In this document: positions 1 to 8,957 of the stretch, in pieces | Layout of the letters: each line of letters begins with the position of its first letter | Position numbering within the stretch: the first letter of the stretch is position 1 | Source of the DNA: a virus | Direction: 5' to 3' (one strand) | Length of the DNA: 24,631 bases | IMG/VR virus record: IMGVR_UViG_3300045440_000016 | Span: 1-24,631 of that record | Translations under genes and position numbers: made by a program | The notes under the pieces: generated by a model | The model's input: only the letters and a program-made list of their open reading frames with translations | What the model was told of the DNA's origin: nothing | Databases searched by the model: none

Positions 1-18
1 TTACAAATATTTTCATAG

Positions 19-27
19 TGATATAAT
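19..27 (+). promoter_or_regulatory. Extended -10 promoter, leaderless start for the fibre-like gene
   Basis: TG at 19-20, one base, then TATAAT at 22-27. Six bases separate the hexamer from the ATG at 34, so a start at the usual distance would put +1 on or beside the A of the ATG. No Shine-Dalgarno lies before the ATG, which fits a leaderless mRNA. The -35 region is outside the window. Confidence 0.65.
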
Positions 28-33
28 AATCAC

Positions 34-585
34 ATGGCTACTGGATCAACTATTGTATATAATCTTCCCTACCCCCTTCCAACCGACCCAGTAAACGTTG
101 CTGGAGACATTCAAGCGTTAGCGGGAAGAATTGAATATATCCTCCCAGAACTCACTCAGCCCAACACAAAACTAACCGTGCAAAATGGAAGCATTGCTTC
201 AATTACCGCAGGAATGCCAGTTTATATTTCTGGAACTGGAACTGGCGGGGAAATTCAAGTAACCAAGTCAAATGCTGCAACTGGCTCAACAATGCCAGCA
301 ATTGGAATAGCAGCACAAGCAATAGGATCGACTAATAGTGGAGACATTGTTATTTCTGGGGTAGTCGATGCTGACCTCAATACTAACGCTTATACAATAG
401 GACAGATACTCTACGTTGCTGTTGGCGGGGGACTCACAGGGACCGCTCCAGTATATCCAGACCTTGCTCAGCAAATTGCTATGGTCGTAAAGGTCAGTGC
501 ATCAACAGGAAGAATCATGATGCTATCAGGCGGCGGCGGCAATACTGGTCCTGTCACTTGGGGACAACTAGCAAACGGATTATAA
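34..585 (+). CDS. Small phage structural protein, fibre/decoration-like
   Basis: 183 residues. Residues 10-35 (YNLPYPLPTDPVNVAGDIQ and on) resemble the N-terminal segment often found in actinophage tail-fibre or minor tail proteins. The rest is Gly/Ser/Thr/Val-rich with a beta pattern (GMPVYISG, MPAIGIAAQAIG, GDIVISGVV, GQILYVAVGGGLT), like beta-rich domains recurring in fibre and head-decoration proteins. It ends in a Gly run near residues 166-170. There is no signal peptide or enzymatic motif. The ATG at 34 sits directly after an extended -10 box and is probably the 5' end of the mRNA. The stop codon lies inside a palindrome. It is probably part of the tail tip or a fibre; a capsid-surface role is possible. 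Family assignment is by pattern only. Confidence 0.6.
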   Translation: MATGSTIVYNLPYPLPTDPVNVAGDIQALAGRIEYILPELTQPNTKLTVQNGSIASITAGMPVYISGTGTGGEIQVTKSNAATGSTMPAIGIAAQAIGSTNSGDIVISGVVDADLNTNAYTIGQILYVAVGGGLTGTAPVYPDLAQQIAMVVKVSASTGRIMMLSGGGGNTGPVTWGQLANGL

Positions 586-600
586 CGATATCGTTATAAT
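579..600. repeat. Perfect 22-bp palindrome over a stop codon
   Basis: The core arms are ATAACGA (582-588) and TCGTTAT (591-597) around TA, and the symmetry extends to 579 and 600. The TAA stop of the fibre-like gene (583-585) is inside the left arm. The same arms recur at 8954-8969 over the portal stop. It is A+T-rich and has no T run, so it looks more like a dimeric protein-binding site than a standard terminator. Confidence 0.75.
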
Positions 601-638
601 ACTCACACGTTAATCTTCTCAATTCCCCCTAAACCGCA

Positions 639-667
639 TTGCGGATAACCCAATAAATTGATACAAT
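639..667 (+). promoter_or_regulatory. Promoter of the HNH endonuclease-ribonucleotide reductase unit
   Basis: TTGCGG (639-644) is a plausible weak -35, followed by a 17-base spacer with TG at 659-660 and TACAAT at 662-667. Transcription would start near 674, giving a leader of about 24 bases that carries GGAAGG (686-691). Unlike the promoter at 19-27, this one makes a leadered mRNA with a ribosome binding site. Confidence 0.55.
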
Positions 668-697
668 GGGACTTCATTAAAATTTGGAAGGTAAGGT

Positions 698-1285
698 GTG
701 TCTATGCTTGTTCCAGCAATATATAAAGGAGAAGATGTAACTAATTCTATTTTTGGTGGATATAAAGTTTTAGGGTTAGTTGGACATACCTATGATAAGA
801 ATGGACATAAGCAGCATAGACTTTGGAAAGTTTTATGCATATTCTGTAATAACGAATACGTCCAACAAGGACAGCATGTAACAGTTTCAAAGTTTGGATG
901 TCATAATTGTAAGGGTGACCAGATGTGTGCAAATAAAAGCGTACACTGGACAGGTGGAAAATATGTTCCTGGATTCTTTGTATCAAAAATAAAACATGCT
1001 ACAGTAAGAAAATCAAGGACTATTGATTTTGATTTATCATTTGAATATCTTGATAAATTGTGGACGCTTCAAAAAGGAAGATGTGCCTATACAAATGAAG
1101 AACTTTGGTTTGGAAGATCAAAAGTTTCTGGTAGTGCATCTCTTGATAGAATAGATTCAAAACTTGGATACATAGAGGGAAACGTTCAGTTTGTTCATAA
1201 AGATGTAAACATAATGAAGTGGGATCTATCTGATAAGAAGTTTTTAGATATTTGCGAAAAAATAACAAAAAATAGGAGAGATTAA
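698..1285 (+). CDS. HNH homing endonuclease with N-terminal zinc ribbon
   Basis: 195 residues. The N-terminal part has two cysteine pairs (C47/C50 in CIFC, C68/C71 in CHNC) that should bind a zinc ion and help hold DNA. The C-terminal part is the phage HNH form: GRCAYT near 127-132, SLDRID at 148-153, then GYIEGNVQFVHKDVNIMKWD at 157-176 with N162, H167 and N171 as likely core residues. Such proteins nick or cut DNA and spread their own gene. It starts at GTG 698, six bases after GGAAGG. ATG 704, seven bases after AAGG, is an equally possible start. The stop is three bases before the ribonucleotide reductase ATG, so the two are co-transcribed. The target may be the neighbouring gene in related phages. 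Confidence 0.85.
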   Translation: MSMLVPAIYKGEDVTNSIFGGYKVLGLVGHTYDKNGHKQHRLWKVLCIFCNNEYVQQGQHVTVSKFGCHNCKGDQMCANKSVHWTGGKYVPGFFVSKIKHATVRKSRTIDFDLSFEYLDKLWTLQKGRCAYTNEELWFGRSKVSGSASLDRIDSKLGYIEGNVQFVHKDVNIMKWDLSDKKFLDICEKITKNRRD

Positions 1286-1288
1286 AGA

Positions 1289-3235
1289 ATGAGCATTATA
1301 AAAGAAGATGGATCTATTTCTGATAGTTATAGAAATTTTATAGCAATTTCAAGATATTCCAGGTGGCTGGAAGATAAGAATCGTAGGGAAACTTGGGTGG
1401 AAACCGTGGATCGGTATATGGATTTCATGAAATCACACCTTGTAAGAAATTATGGATACAATGAGAACGATATCAAGTTTGCACAAGTTAAGGATGCAAT
1501 CCTGCATCACAGGGTAATGCCCTCCATGAGGGCTATGATGACCGCTGGGCCTGCTTTGGAGAGAGATAACATCGCAGCATACAATTGCAGTTTCATCGCG
1601 GTAGACAGCCTGAGAGCGTTCGATGAAGCCATGTATATTCTTATGAATGGTACTGGTGTAGGATTCTCAGTAGAACAAAAGTATGTTGCACAACTTCCTG
1701 TTGTTGCAGAGGAACTCTATCCAACAAATACCACAATCGTGGTGGAGGATTCAAAGTTGGGTTGGGCCAAGGCATACAAGGAACTTATTGGTCTTCTTGT
1801 AACTGGTCAGATTCCAGAATGGGATATGTCAAAGGTTCGTCCCGCAGGCGCACGACTCAAGACATTTGGTGGACGAGCATCTGGACCAGAGCCCTTGAAC
1901 GATCTATTCAAGTTTACCGTTGAGCAATTCAAGATTGCCAAGGGACGCAGACTTAAGTCAATTGAGGCACATGATCTTATGTGCAAGATTGGCGAGGTAG
2001 TTGTTGTTGGTGGTGTTCGTCGCTCAGCACTCATTTCTCTTTCTAATCTAGATGACTTTGAGATGGCTAAGGCCAAGTCAGGTCAATGGTGGGAAACAGA
2101 AGGTCAGCGTGCATTGGCGAATAATTCAGCGGTATATAACATGAAGCCAAATACTGCTCAATTCCTCCGTGAGTGGAGAAACCTCTATGAGTCAAAGTCT
2201 GGTGAGCGTGGTATCTACAACATGGATTCAGTTCGCAAGCATATTGACAAGTTTGGTCGTAGAGATTCTTCAAAGATTGCAGGAACAAATCCTTGTGGTG
2301 AAATTCTATTGCGAGCCAACGAGTTCTGCAATCTCACTGAGGTAGTTATTGATGCTAATGATAATATGGAAACCTTGAATGAAAAGGTTAAATTGGCTAC
2401 GATTCTTGGTACTTGGCAGTCAACACTAAGTAACTTTAAATACATTCGTAAGTCTTGGCAAACAAATACAGAAGAGGAAAGACTCTTAGGAGTTTCACTA
2501 ACTGGTATCTTTGGAAACAAACTTACTGGAACTCTCAACAAGAATCTTGCAGAAAACCTCACAACGCTTCGTGAAACTGCGGTAGAAGTTAATGCCAATG
2601 AAGCAGATGGACTAGGCATTGAAAGATCGGTTGCCATTACTACCGTCAAGCCATCTGGCACTGTTTCACAACTTACAGGGGTATCCAGCGGAATTCATCC
2701 TTGGTATTCAAAGTACTATCTTCGTTCAGTTCGTGCAGACAATAAAGATCCATTGACAATGTTCCTCAAGGATTTTGGCGTACCAAGCGAACCAGACGTA
2801 ATGAAGCCAGATGCAACAACTGTATTCTATTTCCCAATCAAGGCTCCAGATGGAGCAACGGTAACGACAGACCTCTCAGCAATTGATCATCTTGAGATAT
2901 GGAAAGTCTATCGTACTTATTGGACAGAGCACAATCCATCCGTAACAATCAATGTTTCAGAGGACGAATGGGTTTCAGTCGGTGCTTGGGTATATGATAA
3001 TTTTGATTCTATTGGTGGAGTGAGTTTTCTTCCATTATCTGAGCATTCATATAAACAAGCACCATATCAAGAAATTACCAAGGAAGAATATAATGCTGCT
3101 TTAGCAGCAATGCCAAAGAATATTCCTTGGCAGTCATTACCACTGTATGAACTAGTGGATTCAACTACAGGAAGCCAAGAATTGGCTTGTAGTGGTCCTA
3201 CAGGCTGTGAAGTGGTAGACCTAGTTTCTGCATAA
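1289..3235 (+). CDS. nrdJ: Adenosylcobalamin-dependent (class II) ribonucleotide reductase
   Basis: 648 residues. Class II enzymes reduce ribonucleotides to deoxyribonucleotides in the cytoplasm using a radical made from adenosylcobalamin, supplying DNA precursors without oxygen or a second subunit. The sequence resembles the monomeric type of Lactobacillus leichmannii (739 residues): MPSMRAMMTAG at 77-87, C100 in AAYNCS, NPCGE at 334-338 (radical-site C336, catalytic N334 and E338), C347 in EFCNL, the PSGTVSQLTGVSSGIHPWY block from 455, and a C-terminal C634/C640 pair for re-reduction. C100 and C347 would form the active-site redox pair. All key residues are present, so it is probably active. 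It sits just after the HNH gene, with AGGAGAG upstream, and before a hairpin terminator. It is a metabolic gene inside a structural block. The host or medium must supply B12. Confidence 0.93.
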   Translation: MSIIKEDGSISDSYRNFIAISRYSRWLEDKNRRETWVETVDRYMDFMKSHLVRNYGYNENDIKFAQVKDAILHHRVMPSMRAMMTAGPALERDNIAAYNCSFIAVDSLRAFDEAMYILMNGTGVGFSVEQKYVAQLPVVAEELYPTNTTIVVEDSKLGWAKAYKELIGLLVTGQIPEWDMSKVRPAGARLKTFGGRASGPEPLNDLFKFTVEQFKIAKGRRLKSIEAHDLMCKIGEVVVVGGVRRSALISLSNLDDFEMAKAKSGQWWETEGQRALANNSAVYNMKPNTAQFLREWRNLYESKSGERGIYNMDSVRKHIDKFGRRDSSKIAGTNPCGEILLRANEFCNLTEVVIDANDNMETLNEKVKLATILGTWQSTLSNFKYIRKSWQTNTEEERLLGVSLTGIFGNKLTGTLNKNLAENLTTLRETAVEVNANEADGLGIERSVAITTVKPSGTVSQLTGVSSGIHPWYSKYYLRSVRADNKDPLTMFLKDFGVPSEPDVMKPDATTVFYFPIKAPDGATVTTDLSAIDHLEIWKVYRTYWTEHNPSVTINVSEDEWVSVGAWVYDNFDSIGGVSFLPLSEHSYKQAPYQEITKEEYNAALAAMPKNIPWQSLPLYELVDSTTGSQELACSGPTGCEVVDLVSA

Positions 3236-3249
3236 TTAAATAGTATTCT

Positions 3250-3277
3250 GGACGGGGCATCTTCGGGTGTCCCGTCC
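3250..3277 (+). terminator. Hairpin terminator after the ribonucleotide reductase gene
   Basis: GGACGGGGCA pairs with TGTCCCGTCC (one G-T pair), closed by a C-TTCG-G tetraloop. The stem is strong, but only two T bases follow before the next promoter begins, so termination may be incomplete. Confidence 0.65.
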
Positions 3278-3278
3278 T

Positions 3279-3287
3279 TGCTATAAT
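3279..3287 (+). promoter_or_regulatory. Extended -10 promoter, leaderless start for the LamG protein
   Basis: TG at 3279-3280, C, then TATAAT at 3282-3287. Seven bases separate it from the ATG at 3295, so +1 falls on or one base before the start codon. There is no Shine-Dalgarno. The -35 position is taken up by the terminator hairpin. Confidence 0.68.
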
Positions 3288-3294
3288 ATAAGAT

Positions 3295-6200
3295 ATGGCA
3301 ATCGCATCGAATTTGTATGCTTCAAAAGTGTTCTCTGAACACCCGATTGCCTCTTGGTCATTAGACGATGATGTGTCTTACATCTCCTTAATAACTGAAA
3401 GTCAAAGAGATTTGGCAAATTGGACAGAACTTGTAAATGCCACTGAGTCAGAGGTCATTGGAATGCAAGGGAGTCCATTTGAAGACAGTATTCTTACTGA
3501 AATTACTGCAATTAATCCAAACTTAGTAATAGAAGCATTTAGTGAAGACTTGTTCAACCTTCAAGATTTAAATCAAGCAATGAACACATTTGCAATAAAT
3601 TTATTCTTGTATACAGACGGATCTGTCTTGTATTATGAATATGGATACAGATATATAGATCCATATTCAGCAGAATATATTGAGAATGTGCAAAGGGTGG
3701 AAGATTCAAGGTTCTCAACTTGGATTAGGGTTGGATCTACGTTTAATCCCCCAAATCTCAATACTCAAGCACAAATAGTCTTTCGTGCAGCATTTTCTTC
3801 TGGATCTTCAGCATCTATAATCTTAAATGGTTTAAGTGTTGGTCAATGGGCAGAGCCAACAAGTAATGTATCACTAGGAGTTACCCCACAATTAGTAGAT
3901 GCCAACCTTCAATCTATTCTTGGACCAGTATATGGAGTTGCAACACAAGCATATGGACTATCATCCAATGATGGGTACATCTTGGTTGAGGATGGAAGAC
4001 TCTTAGCAATAAATCGCGGTATACCGATGGTCTATGGATCAGACAACGTTACAAGGCTGAGTTCATCAGAAACCTTGCCATCGGTTGTTATTCCTGGAAT
4101 GGGTATGCTTAATGAATCTGGGAAATACAACTCATACACAATGGAAATGTGGCTTAAGATAGAGAATAACCACGCAATCTCTAGAAGGATCTGGGGTCCA
4201 CTGTCCAGCAACGACGGATTACATATAAAAAGGGGTTATCTTTCCTTAGTAATAGGAAATTCCATTGGTTCATACTTTGTATCAGATTGGTACAGACCCA
4301 TGATTGTCCATATCGTTGTAAGAGAGAACTCTGCATCGGTATTAATCAATGGAGAAGAGGTAATATCAATTGACTTTGATACGTCAAGCCTAATTTTGCC
4401 AGATATTACAGAGGATTGGATAGGTTTCTACTGTCACCACGAAATGCCCATATTTGAATTGGATTGCATATCAATATTGCCATACGTTATTCCTGCCCAA
4501 GTTGCAAAAAGAAGATTTGTTTGGGGGCAAGGAGTAGAAAGTCCAGAAACCATCAACTCTGCCTACGAGGGAACTGTTGCATACATAGATTATCCATATT
4601 CAGAATATACTGTTAATCAGACTTACCCAGATTTTGCTAGATGGGATGCTGCGTATTCAGAAAACCTCTCAACAACAAGAAGATCAGTATCCGTACCAGA
4701 CTATAAACTGCCAGACATATTTATTGGAGAAAAGACACTTCAAGACTTCTATGACGACAACTACTCTATACAAGAAGTCGGTCATCCAAGATTTATGTCA
4801 TTTAGACCAAATAACACTTGGACAGATCCATGCTACTACTACTTTAATTCATTAAATATATTGACCGATGTTGTTCGTGCAGTCTGGGGGGTATTTGAAG
4901 TAGAAACGCCAACAGCAACGTCAGAACCTCTGATGCATTTCTATAACTCTATTACTGGAGACTCGTTTAATATTGATATAGATGGATTAGATGTCACATA
5001 CAATTTATACAGAAGAAACTCAATCACTCCACAAACATTTAAAACAGAAACCATTGATATAGATTCTCATTTTGTTGTAGGATTTGACCTTCCAAGACTA
5101 TTTTCTTCTTTTGGAAGTCAAGTTGGAGAATTCTTCGGCAATCCATCTGCAATTCAAATAAAAGTAGGTGGAGATGGCTCAACAACATTTTCTGGGTGGA
5201 TTTATAGAGTAGGCTTTTCAAATCAAACGAATCTTGAAAAAATACAAAATCATTTTGATAACAACGGTATTGCAATTGCATCAGACATAGAACTATTAAA
5301 CGATCATCTTGCATCTTACACGTTATTACCAACAGAAGACTTTAACTTGTACTACCTTGACATTGGCGTATCATCCTATTGGGAAGAATACTATCCACTT
5401 TCATATTTTGCAGGATCTATTAAGGATTCGTATGGAAATCAATTCTATGATCTAGATTTTATTCAGTACAACATTGGATATCCAACAACTACCGTGTTAG
5501 TAGAGGATGATGTTGTTGGAAGTTGGTCATATGAGGAGTTGGCTGAAGCATATTCAACGCCAACGGTAAAACCTTACGATGTATTAGATAATGCATTAAT
5601 ATCTGGATACGATGATTACGATGAATTAAAAAATAAAACGGTAACCATAAAGAGTTACGATTTCTCTGAATCATCATTAAGGTCATACATAACGTTTCAA
5701 AAGATATCTGATGGATCGAATAGACCAATATCAGATTACCCACAATCACAATCTATTCCAGAAACAAATGTATTAGACGTTCCATCATTTGCAAATCAGT
5801 TTAGTACAAAGTTTGAAATAATAGATCAATCAGTGATATATCCACCAAAAACTTTTGGCATAGAGAATACAGCAATCGTAATACATTTAGAAGCAAATAT
5901 CTATGGAGTTAAGACTAATCCACTGAACATTAGAAAGATGTCCTTGTCTTCAAAATCCTTAGATCCTTCAGCATTTAATCATATAGGAACAAGGTTTGGT
6001 AACAAACTTTACCCATATTCAAAGACTGGAATCTACTATGACAATTCAAAGCAAAATCCATACTCAATATACAAGGATTCCTCACCGTACCTTTATTTAA
6101 CAAAGCACTCAGGAATAGAGTCATTGGGTGAAAGAGAGTTTCAGGTAGAAAGAGGAATATCTATGCCAATAAACTCTGAGAAAAAAAACGGGGACAAGGT

Positions 6201-6915
6201 TAGTGCAATTCAACTATGGATAAAATATAATGGTGACACCTTTACTCAATCACCAACTACCTTGTTTTCATTGGACTCAGCAAGTTTAGATCTAGGATTT
6301 AATGTAATATCAGATCAAAGTGCAACAAGGGGAAGACTATTCTCGACAAATCTTATTACTGGTCAAGAGTATGTGGATTTAACTTTCTATCAAGACGGAA
6401 TAGAAGTCATAACCCCCTACCTAGAAAAGAATAAATGGACCTCTATTGGAATTAACTTTGGAACCCCAATTGGTTTCTCAAACTATACTGGATCAATAAA
6501 TCTATTTCAATCAGCAACATTCAATGACATTGCTTATTACAAGGCTACATCGTTACAAGAGGCTCAGTCTGTTATCTATAGAAGGTGGGACAACGTTAAT
6601 GGCGTACCTCTGTCACCACTTGATTGGCAGTATTGGATAGGCAACACAGATCCTTATGGAAAGTGGGATAACGTTCTTAAACTTGCAGAAAAGAATATTT
6701 ATGGAGTAAGTCCAGAAACACTATATAAGTCTTATACTGGAACAAACAGACAAGTTGTAGATGACGGAGAAGTGTTGATGATATCAGAGACTGGTGTAAC
6801 TATTCTTTCAAGTAGCATGACTGATGAAACCTACAGTTCAACATATCCAACAAAAACTAGGATGGTTGTTGGCAATAGTCCAGAATGGTCATCATATAAC
6901 AAAAAACCAGTATAA
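3295..6915 (+). CDS. Large LamG-type virion protein, probable tail/receptor-binding
   Basis: 1206 residues. The start HPIASWSLDDDVSY (16-29) matches the opening of LamG/concanavalin-like jelly-roll domains. A clear LamG-type core lies at about 262-400 (YTMEMWLKIENN, DGLHIKRGYLSLVIG, IVHIVVRENSASVLINGEEV). Another lies at about 968-1115 (AIQLWIKYNG, LFSLDSASLDLGF, WTSIGINFG). The middle is rich in Tyr, Asp, Ser and aromatic residues, typical of extended beta structures on a virion surface. There is no transmembrane segment, signal peptide or enzyme motif. LamG folds bind carbohydrates or proteins, so host-surface recognition is likely. Its place upstream of the portal rather than after the tape measure is unusual. 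It has its own promoter and a leaderless start. The exact location on the particle is inference. Confidence 0.7.
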   Translation: MAIASNLYASKVFSEHPIASWSLDDDVSYISLITESQRDLANWTELVNATESEVIGMQGSPFEDSILTEITAINPNLVIEAFSEDLFNLQDLNQAMNTFAINLFLYTDGSVLYYEYGYRYIDPYSAEYIENVQRVEDSRFSTWIRVGSTFNPPNLNTQAQIVFRAAFSSGSSASIILNGLSVGQWAEPTSNVSLGVTPQLVDANLQSILGPVYGVATQAYGLSSNDGYILVEDGRLLAINRGIPMVYGSDNVTRLSSSETLPSVVIPGMGMLNESGKYNSYTMEMWLKIENNHAISRRIWGPLSSNDGLHIKRGYLSLVIGNSIGSYFVSDWYRPMIVHIVVRENSASVLINGEEVISIDFDTSSLILPDITEDWIGFYCHHEMPIFELDCISILPYVIPAQVAKRRFVWGQGVESPETINSAYEGTVAYIDYPYSEYTVNQTYPDFARWDAAYSENLSTTRRSVSVPDYKLPDIFIGEKTLQDFYDDNYSIQEVGHPRFMSFRPNNTWTDPCYYYFNSLNILTDVVRAVWGVFEVETPTATSEPLMHFYNSITGDSFNIDIDGLDVTYNLYRRNSITPQTFKTETIDIDSHFVVGFDLPRLFSSFGSQVGEFFGNPSAIQIKVGGDGSTTFSGWIYRVGFSNQTNLEKIQNHFDNNGIAIASDIELLNDHLASYTLLPTEDFNLYYLDIGVSSYWEEYYPLSYFAGSIKDSYGNQFYDLDFIQYNIGYPTTTVLVEDDVVGSWSYEELAEAYSTPTVKPYDVLDNALISGYDDYDELKNKTVTIKSYDFSESSLRSYITFQKISDGSNRPISDYPQSQSIPETNVLDVPSFANQFSTKFEIIDQSVIYPPKTFGIENTAIVIHLEANIYGVKTNPLNIRKMSLSSKSLDPSAFNHIGTRFGNKLYPYSKTGIYYDNSKQNPYSIYKDSSPYLYLTKHSGIESLGEREFQVERGISMPINSEKKNGDKVSAIQLWIKYNGDTFTQSPTTLFSLDSASLDLGFNVISDQSATRGRLFSTNLITGQEYVDLTFYQDGIEVITPYLEKNKWTSIGINFGTPIGFSNYTGSINLFQSATFNDIAYYKATSLQEAQSVIYRRWDNVNGVPLSPLDWQYWIGNTDPYGKWDNVLKLAEKNIYGVSPETLYKSYTGTNRQVVDDGEVLMISETGVTILSSSMTDETYSSTYPTKTRMVVGNSPEWSSYNKKPV

Positions 6916-6917
6916 TC

Positions 6918-6926
6918 TGGTACAAT
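6918..6926 (+). promoter_or_regulatory. Extended -10 promoter that decides the start of the pre-portal gene
   Basis: TG at 6918-6919, G, then TACAAT at 6921-6926. The ATG at 6934 is seven bases downstream, the leaderless geometry. The in-frame GTG at 6928 would lie upstream of the predicted mRNA start, so ATG 6934 is preferred. Another TATAAT at 6911-6916 lies inside a short inverted repeat, ACCAG/CTGGT. Confidence 0.6.
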
Positions 6927-6933
6927 AGTGGTT

Positions 6934-7326
6934 ATGAGTAATACAAAAATCCCAAAAATTGGTAAAACTAAGATAACACATATAGATAAAGGCTCTGGTC
7001 AGCGCAATATGTTTGGCTATGAATGGGGACTTTACTTCTGGAGGCTTCCAAGTGGAAGGCTTTTTAAGGATAATGAAGGAAGACTTCTCAATATTCCCTC
7101 CGTAAAAGGAGATATTGGTCAAATGTCAAAGATTCGTCAAGCAGCCACAGCATATGGTCAACCAGAAGGCGAAGCGTGGTTTTATGCTGGTGCAAACAGA
7201 TCTACAGATGAAGAATATGCGGAACAACTTGATCGTCTTGACCAAGGATTAATTCCATCAATGAACGATCTTGGTGCAGTTGATGCTGCAAAGAAGACTG
7301 CCGCACTATATGGGAATGCTGAATAA
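6934..7326 (+). CDS. Conserved-looking pre-portal protein, function unknown
   Basis: 130 residues from ATG 6934; a GTG at 6928 in the same frame would add two. I do not recognise the family. The protein is polar and mixed alpha/beta, with a basic N-terminus (IPKIGKTKITHIDKG), an aromatic stretch (FGYEWGLYFWRLPSGRLFKD) and a helical acidic segment (STDEEYAEQLDRLDQGL). No transmembrane segment, coiled coil or metal-binding cluster is visible. Its stop overlaps the portal ATG by one base (TAATG), so the two are translationally coupled and probably needed in related amounts. A head or portal-assembly role is plausible from position alone. Confidence 0.72.
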   Translation: MSNTKIPKIGKTKITHIDKGSGQRNMFGYEWGLYFWRLPSGRLFKDNEGRLLNIPSVKGDIGQMSKIRQAATAYGQPEGEAWFYAGANRSTDEEYAEQLDRLDQGLIPSMNDLGAVDAAKKTAALYGNAE

Positions 7327-8957
7327 TGGCTGAACTCCTCATTGATGCAAAACTAGCAGATGCAATCATTGAAAGCGAATTTCTCAATTCAGATCCATTT
7401 AACAAGAGTTGGGAAACGCTCATTGGCTTTAACGGAATAGATAAAAACTTTAAGCGCAGAGTTGCTCGTACTGAAAAAGCAAACACGACAATCAACAACG
7501 TTCCTCGTCAAGCAGACGGTCAAATATCTGAAAGATACCTATCTGAGGCCAATGCAATTGGTCAATCAGAAAGCGGAGATGCAAATTCAAAGCGTATTAA
7601 TCCTGGGCAAGTATATAGAAATGGATACGGGATTTTTGATTTAATTACTCCTCCATATAATCTATATGAACTTTCATCTTATTACGATACTTCATTTGCC
7701 AACCATGCAGCGGTAGATGCAAAGGTATCAAATACAGTCGGTCTTGGCTATAAGTTTGAAATGACAACAGAAACATTGCTTAGACTGGAAGCAACTTCAA
7801 GCGAGTCTGCAAAAAAGAAGGCTAAGAAACGTATTGAGCAGTTAAAGATTGAAATGGCTGATTGGATCGAAAGTTGCAATGATGATGACAGCCTGACAAA
7901 GACTCTTGAAAAAGCAGTTACAGATATGCAGGCAACTGGAAATGGTTATATTGAAATTGGTAGAACTGTAACTGGTGATATTGGGTATATTGGTCATATT
8001 CCATCAACTACAATGCGTGTGCGTCGTCTTCACGATGGATACATTCAGATTATTGCAGGAACTATTACATACTTTAGAAATTTTGGTGCTACCAATCCAA
8101 ATCCAGTTACAACTGACAATAGACCAAACGAGGTTATTCATATCAAGGAATACTCTCCTCTTAATACCTTTTATGGTGTGCCAGATATCATTGCAGCAAT
8201 GACCTCACTCCGTGGGGATCAAATGGCTGCTCAATATAACATTGACTATTTTGAGAACAAGGCTGTTCCAAGATACATTATCACTGTTAAAGGTGCAAAA
8301 CTCACTCCAGAAGCAGAAGATAAGTTATTCCGATTCTTCCAAACTGGACTCAAGGGTCAATCACATCGTACACTTTATATTCCACTTCCTGGTGATAGTG
8401 ATGGAAGTAAGATTGAGTTTGAGATGCATCCCGTAGAAAACGGTGTACAAGAAGCATCATTCAATGATTATCGTATTCGCAATCGTGACGATATCCTTAT
8501 GGCACATCAAGTACCACTATCTAAACTTGGTGGTGTTGGTTCAGGTGGCCTTGCTGCGGCAATGAGTCAAGACAGAACATTCAGAGATCAAGTTGCAAAG
8601 CCATTACAGGAGTATGTTGAAAAAGCAATAAACAAGATTATCAAAGAAAAAACAGACATAATTAAACTCTGCTTTAATCAACTCAGTCTTACTGATGAAA
8701 TTGCAGACTCTCAAATTAATGAAAGATATGTAAAGAATCAAGTTCTCACTCCAAATGAAGTTCGTGAAAAGATTGGATATCCACAAAGAGATGGTGGAGA
8801 TGTTCCTCTTGAACTTAATCCAAGACAAGCAGCCGATGCCAAGGGAAATACGGCGGGAAGCAAGACAAGGGACACAGAAAGATCAAACAATCAATCTGAT
8901 GGTGCTGGAGCAGTAACAGGAAGAAATCCTAAAGGTGAAGGGTCAAAGACATCATAA
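7326..8957 (+). CDS. Portal protein (PBSX-type)
   Basis: 543 residues, a normal length for a portal. Twelve copies form the ring at one capsid vertex through which DNA is packaged and ejected. Portal features include the TPPYNLYELSSYYDTSFANHAAVDAK segment from 108, ATGNGYIEIGR at 203-213 and the family block HIKEYSPLNTFYGVPDI at 272-288. Further ones are QYNIDYFENKAVPRYII at 303-319 and RNRDDILMAHQVP at 385-397, before a helical region. The C-terminus is a polar Gly/Asn/Ser/Thr tail. Translation is coupled to the preceding gene. The stop codon is inside a palindrome shared with the fibre-like gene. The terminase that would dock here is not in the window. Confidence 0.93.
   Translation: MAELLIDAKLADAIIESEFLNSDPFNKSWETLIGFNGIDKNFKRRVARTEKANTTINNVPRQADGQISERYLSEANAIGQSESGDANSKRINPGQVYRNGYGIFDLITPPYNLYELSSYYDTSFANHAAVDAKVSNTVGLGYKFEMTTETLLRLEATSSESAKKKAKKRIEQLKIEMADWIESCNDDDSLTKTLEKAVTDMQATGNGYIEIGRTVTGDIGYIGHIPSTTMRVRRLHDGYIQIIAGTITYFRNFGATNPNPVTTDNRPNEVIHIKEYSPLNTFYGVPDIIAAMTSLRGDQMAAQYNIDYFENKAVPRYIITVKGAKLTPEAEDKLFRFFQTGLKGQSHRTLYIPLPGDSDGSKIEFEMHPVENGVQEASFNDYRIRNRDDILMAHQVPLSKLGGVGSGGLAAAMSQDRTFRDQVAKPLQEYVEKAINKIIKEKTDIIKLCFNQLSLTDEIADSQINERYVKNQVLTPNEVREKIGYPQRDGGDVPLELNPRQAADAKGNTAGSKTRDTERSNNQSDGAGAVTGRNPKGEGSKTS

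Noticed and set aside
634-644. CCGC-ATT-GCGG hairpin as a terminator
   Set aside because: The stem is only four to five pairs, no T run follows, and it overlaps the probable -35 element of the next promoter.
2215-2661. 148-codon open frame on the minus strand
   Set aside because: It lies inside the well-supported ribonucleotide reductase gene and shows no recognisable motif.
6183-6189. A AAA AAC slippery heptamer in the LamG protein gene
   Set aside because: The -1 frame reaches a stop four codons later (6201-6203) and there is no following domain, so a useful product is unlikely; probably chance in an A-rich region.
6928-6930. GTG start two codons upstream for the pre-portal protein
   Set aside because: It falls before the predicted transcription start set by the extended -10 box; ATG 6934 fits the leaderless spacing.
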